A stretch of 64,000 bases of DNA from an uncultured Bacilli bacterium. GTDB lineage: Bacteria > Bacillota_I > Bacilli_A > RF39 > UBA660. The notes below the pieces were generated by a model. It saw only the letters and a list, made by a program, of their open reading frames with translations, did not search any database and had not been told where the DNA came from. Shown here piece after piece: positions 61,875 through 64,000 of this stretch; positions within the stretch are counted from its first letter, which is position 1; each line of letters opens with the position of its first letter. The stretch is from positions 60,698 to 124,697 of the forward strand of contig CAKPLN010000004.1 in NCBI GenBank assembly GCA_934167665.1. Reading direction: 5' to 3'. The position numbers and the translations under genes were made by a program.

Positions 61875-63368
61875 ATGAAAATAAAAAACAAATTTAGTAA
61901 ACAAAGAATAGATAAAGATAATTATTTGTTAAATAAAATAATGAATGCAAAAAAATATATAAGAAATAAAACATCTAAAATTATACCATTAACTAATATG
62001 GAAAAATTTCTATATACAGATGATGATTTCGAAAAAAAGTATGATGAAAAAAATACTACTATGCCCAAAAATAAATATATAAGATTAAATGATATATTTT
62101 TACTAAATATCGTTTCTAAGAATGATTGTCATAATCTTTATCCAGGAATTATTAGTCTATATAAAGATAATCATTTGAAAGGATACTTAGGGGGAGAACT
62201 TAGACATAAAAAATTAAAAAAGTGTATAGATAGTTATATAACTTCAACAAACAATCATGGCTGTACTGAATTATGTAGATTATCACCGAAAGATAAGGAA
62301 TTATATGAATTATGCGACTTTATAATAATTCATATTTTTGAAATATCAAATGATCTATTAGGAATATCTTTTGATTTAAAAGTTACTGAAAAATTTAATG
62401 ATGAAATAAATAATATATTTAATGAAAAAGTAAATATAACAACTACCTATGAAAAATTAAAATATAAAAGAAAGTATCTATATAGTAGAAGTAGAACTTC
62501 CGTTAAACAAAAACGCAATAATGATTATGAAGATTTTATTATTGAATTCAAATGTAGATTTAACAAATTATTTAATAAGTATCTACCTCTTCAATTAGAT
62601 TATGAAAATAAACCACCTATAAGCATTAATACTTATCAAACTAATTTTAAAGTGACAAATAGATTAGAAACATTTTATCAGGATTTAGAAATATTGGAAC
62701 ATTATTCTGCTAGAGAACTTGAAAATATAAGTGTGTGCCTAGGAAAAAAGGGAGAAAGCGATTCATTTGCGAATACTACAATGTGGTATAACATTATGAT
62801 ATCTCGAAATAAAATCGATCGTTCAAACAATGTACTCTTTTATCTTAAAGAAAAAGAATATGAAATTAAACACACCAGTAGCGATTTTACAAATATTTTT
62901 ATTAATTCTATTGCATTTTACCTTCTAGATGAAATGCAAGAAAATATAGCAAACGAAAAAATTAAATTATATAATTGTAAAATTAGTAAAATAAGAAAAA
63001 ATTATAAGCAATATGAAATATTAAATTCTAAATTTCATAAATATAGTTCTATTTTTAATGGTATTGATATTCATAAATCTCATTATAATGATGAATATAT
63101 AAAAAAAGGGTTTGAAAATATAAAAAATATATATGATAATTATAATAAACAATTGTTAGATATTAAAAAAGAATATGAATTTAGAATTAATATTAATAAT
63201 ATTAAAAGTTCATATTGGATTTCAATTATATCAGTTATCATTGCAATAGGTGCTTTAGCATTAAGTATATTTTTTGAATATAGAAATAAAAATGACAAAT
63301 CAATTATAAATATAGAATCTAAAATTGAAATAAATAATAATGCAATGAAAGATAAATCATTTAATTAA
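61875..63368 (+). CDS. Unknown large protein with a C-terminal membrane helix, next to the restriction-modification genes
   Basis: 497 residues; ATG 61875 follows GGGAGGTTTG. Lys/Asn-rich, mostly alpha-helical with a coiled-coil segment (about 370-450), ending with a hydrophobic helix (about 449-470: WISIISVIIAIGALALSIFF) and a short polar tail. No recognised domain. Being cargo of an island that also has a restriction-modification pair and a broken ASCH gene makes a defence role possible, but the sequence gives no direct support. Confidence 0.65.
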   Translation: MKIKNKFSKQRIDKDNYLLNKIMNAKKYIRNKTSKIIPLTNMEKFLYTDDDFEKKYDEKNTTMPKNKYIRLNDIFLLNIVSKNDCHNLYPGIISLYKDNHLKGYLGGELRHKKLKKCIDSYITSTNNHGCTELCRLSPKDKELYELCDFIIIHIFEISNDLLGISFDLKVTEKFNDEINNIFNEKVNITTTYEKLKYKRKYLYSRSRTSVKQKRNNDYEDFIIEFKCRFNKLFNKYLPLQLDYENKPPISINTYQTNFKVTNRLETFYQDLEILEHYSARELENISVCLGKKGESDSFANTTMWYNIMISRNKIDRSNNVLFYLKEKEYEIKHTSSDFTNIFINSIAFYLLDEMQENIANEKIKLYNCKISKIRKNYKQYEILNSKFHKYSSIFNGIDIHKSHYNDEYIKKGFENIKNIYDNYNKQLLDIKKEYEFRININNIKSSYWISIISVIIAIGALALSIFFEYRNKNDKSIINIESKIEINNNAMKDKSFN

Positions 63369-63493
63369 AAGCAATAATATTTATACAATTCATTGAAAAA
63401 ACTATACACATTTTACAATTTTAATGGTATTATATTTATAGAGATTAGTTATTTACTAATTTACTTTGAGAGTTTCAAATAACCTATGTTATT

Positions 63494-63501
63494 GCTCCAT
63501 A
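63494..63501 (+). repeat. Repeat of the tRNA-Gly 3' end (possible att site)
   Basis: GCTCCATA here repeats the sequence at the 3' end of tRNA-Gly and the two bases beyond. The neighbouring 63511-63528 has a hairpin (CGTCxCA/TGxGACG). Eight bases are a short match, but the same module follows both copies. Confidence 0.45.
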
Positions 63502-63538
63502 AGATAAAATCGTCGCACCAATGTGACGTTATTGATTA

Positions 63539-63566
63539 AATCAATCAGAAATGATTGATTTTTTTT
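63539..63566 (+). terminator. Attenuator-like hairpin before the small gene, copy 2
   Basis: AATCAATC (63539-63546) pairs with GATTGATT (63553-63560), loop AGAAAT, then T run; the loop resembles the TAGAAATG loop of copy 1. The 63369-63594 gap has otherwise no gene. Confidence 0.6.
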
Positions 63567-63594
63567 GTCGTTTAAGAAAGGTGTTGATGATATT

Positions 63595-63870
63595 ATGATA
63601 AAAATAATCAAACAAGAAATTAAAATAAGTCATGAACTTAAAAGTAAAGTTGAATGGGCTTGTAGGCTTAATAATACTAAACCTATTTTCATTAATGGTA
63701 GTTTATTAAAATTAGAGCCTACCAATATAGGCTATTTAGAGTCTCATAGAGCAATTATTAATAACAAGACATATCTTTTATTCAATGGACACGAATTTGC
63801 TTACTACAGAGATTTAAATACCAAAATAAAACTATCTGATTTAAAAGATTTCATTAAAAAACTAAAATAA
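63595..63870 (+). CDS. Small conserved protein upstream of a serine recombinase, copy 2
   Basis: ATG 63595 follows GAAAGGTGTTGATGA; the open frame before it is leader. 91 residues, homologous to 55793-56065 over the full length. The copies differ at many positions, so this is not a recent duplication but a related element. A recombinase fragment follows within 7 bp. Confidence 0.75.
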   Translation: MIKIIKQEIKISHELKSKVEWACRLNNTKPIFINGSLLKLEPTNIGYLESHRAIINNKTYLLFNGHEFAYYRDLNTKIKLSDLKDFIKKLK

Positions 63871-63876
63871 TGACGA

Positions 63877-64000
63877 AATCTGTGTTATAATGGTGCTATA
63901 AAATCAGGTCGTTTACCTGGTGGTGTTCCACTTGGATATAAAAAAGATGGTAGTAAAAAAACTATCATAGATGAAACAACTAGACATATTATTGAAAGAA
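63877..64000 (+). pseudogene. Serine recombinase missing its catalytic domain (runs off the window)
   Basis: From about 63877 the frame reads NGAIKSGRLPGGVPLGYKKDG and DETTRHIIER, matching the recombinase-domain start of serine integrases (compare AGAIKEGHIPARAPLGYK at 56.7 kb). The resolvase domain with the active Ser is absent, and the usual terminator and spacer are missing, so a deletion joined the small gene to the recombinase interior. Continues past 64000. Confidence 0.75.

Larger units (their letters stand above)
55675..63501 (+). mobile_element. Mobilizable island abutting tRNA-Gly
   Basis: The stretch is bounded by GCTCCATA at the 3' end of tRNA-Gly (55677-55684 region) and again at 63494-63501. 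It encodes a large serine recombinase, a Mob_Pre relaxase, a type II restriction-modification pair and a large unknown protein, i.e. integration, mobilization and defence functions with no conjugation machinery. Directly after the second repeat the same small-gene/recombinase arrangement starts again, so another element lies downstream in tandem. The boundaries are inferred from the short repeat and the gene arrangement only. Confidence 0.6.

Noticed and set aside
1..64000. CRISPR array
   Set aside because: No regularly spaced repeats of 20-40 bp and no cas genes were seen on either strand.
1..64000. Mollicute code with TGA as tryptophan
   Set aside because: Conserved Trp positions are TGG and genes end at TGA, TAA or TAG with full-length products.

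Overview
This is 64 kb of a very AT-rich chromosome using the standard bacterial code (tryptophan is TGG; no in-frame TGA was needed for any gene). Strong AGGAGGTGAT-type ribosome binding sites, many U-tailed hairpin terminators, CIRCE/HrcA operators, class B sortase, CotJB/CotJC spore-coat genes, a SleC-like cortex-lytic protein, phosphoketolase and an OLE RNA with its OapA partner all point to an endospore-related Gram-positive lineage (Bacillota). The low GC suggests an uncultured gut-type lineage related to Mollicutes RF39 or Clostridia; that placement is inference.

Layout. 0-10 kb: unknown helical protein, cation efflux transporter, single-ring Clp-type ATPase, glmS, FAD/Rieske oxidoreductase, acyltransferase, hybrid histidine kinase. 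10-13.7 kb: class B sortase with a VWA/MucBP surface protein, then a decayed fragment of a prepilin gene. 13.8-18.8 kb: metal-cluster protein, tRNA-His, cotJB-cotJC, membrane-anchored WG-repeat protein, DUF5662 protein. 18.8-35.2 kb: three CIRCE-controlled heat-shock genes (N-domain-less clpB, htpG, hsp20), interleaved with a GH25 lysozyme, the first large prepilin (23.2 kb), an ISL3 remnant, a DUF11 protein, a spore cortex group (LysM protein, small protein, SpoIID/peptidoglycan-binding protein) and phosphoketolase. 35.3-36.9 kb: second prepilin, almost identical to the first except in its C-terminus, behind a promoter containing a poly-G tract. 37-45 kb: small alarmone synthetase, cysteine desulfurase, DUF1292 protein, HExxH protein, NUDIX hydrolase and an ABC exporter. 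45-48 kb: glucosaminidase-like protein and a type VII secretion cargo module (small protein, DUF4176, effector-like protein). 47.9-49.8 kb: OLE RNA, oapA and a kinase-like gene. 49.9-55.4 kb: ABC-F protein, a pair of acyl-CoA dehydratase/activase-related genes (one with no standard start codon), a PH-domain protein and a propeller-like exported protein.

55.5-64 kb: tRNA-Cys and tRNA-Gly, then a mobilizable island abutting tRNA-Gly. It holds a small conserved gene, a large serine recombinase, hairpins that may be an oriT, a Mob_Pre relaxase, a type II restriction-modification pair, a broken ASCH gene and an unknown 497-residue membrane protein. A short copy of the tRNA-Gly 3' end (GCTCCATA) recurs at 63494. 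It is followed by a second copy of the same small gene and a recombinase remnant, so two related elements appear to sit in tandem.

The observations most worth following are the paired prepilins with hypervariable C-termini and a shared structured 3' tail, the OLE RNA/OapA/kinase-like cluster, and the tandem small-gene/recombinase modules.
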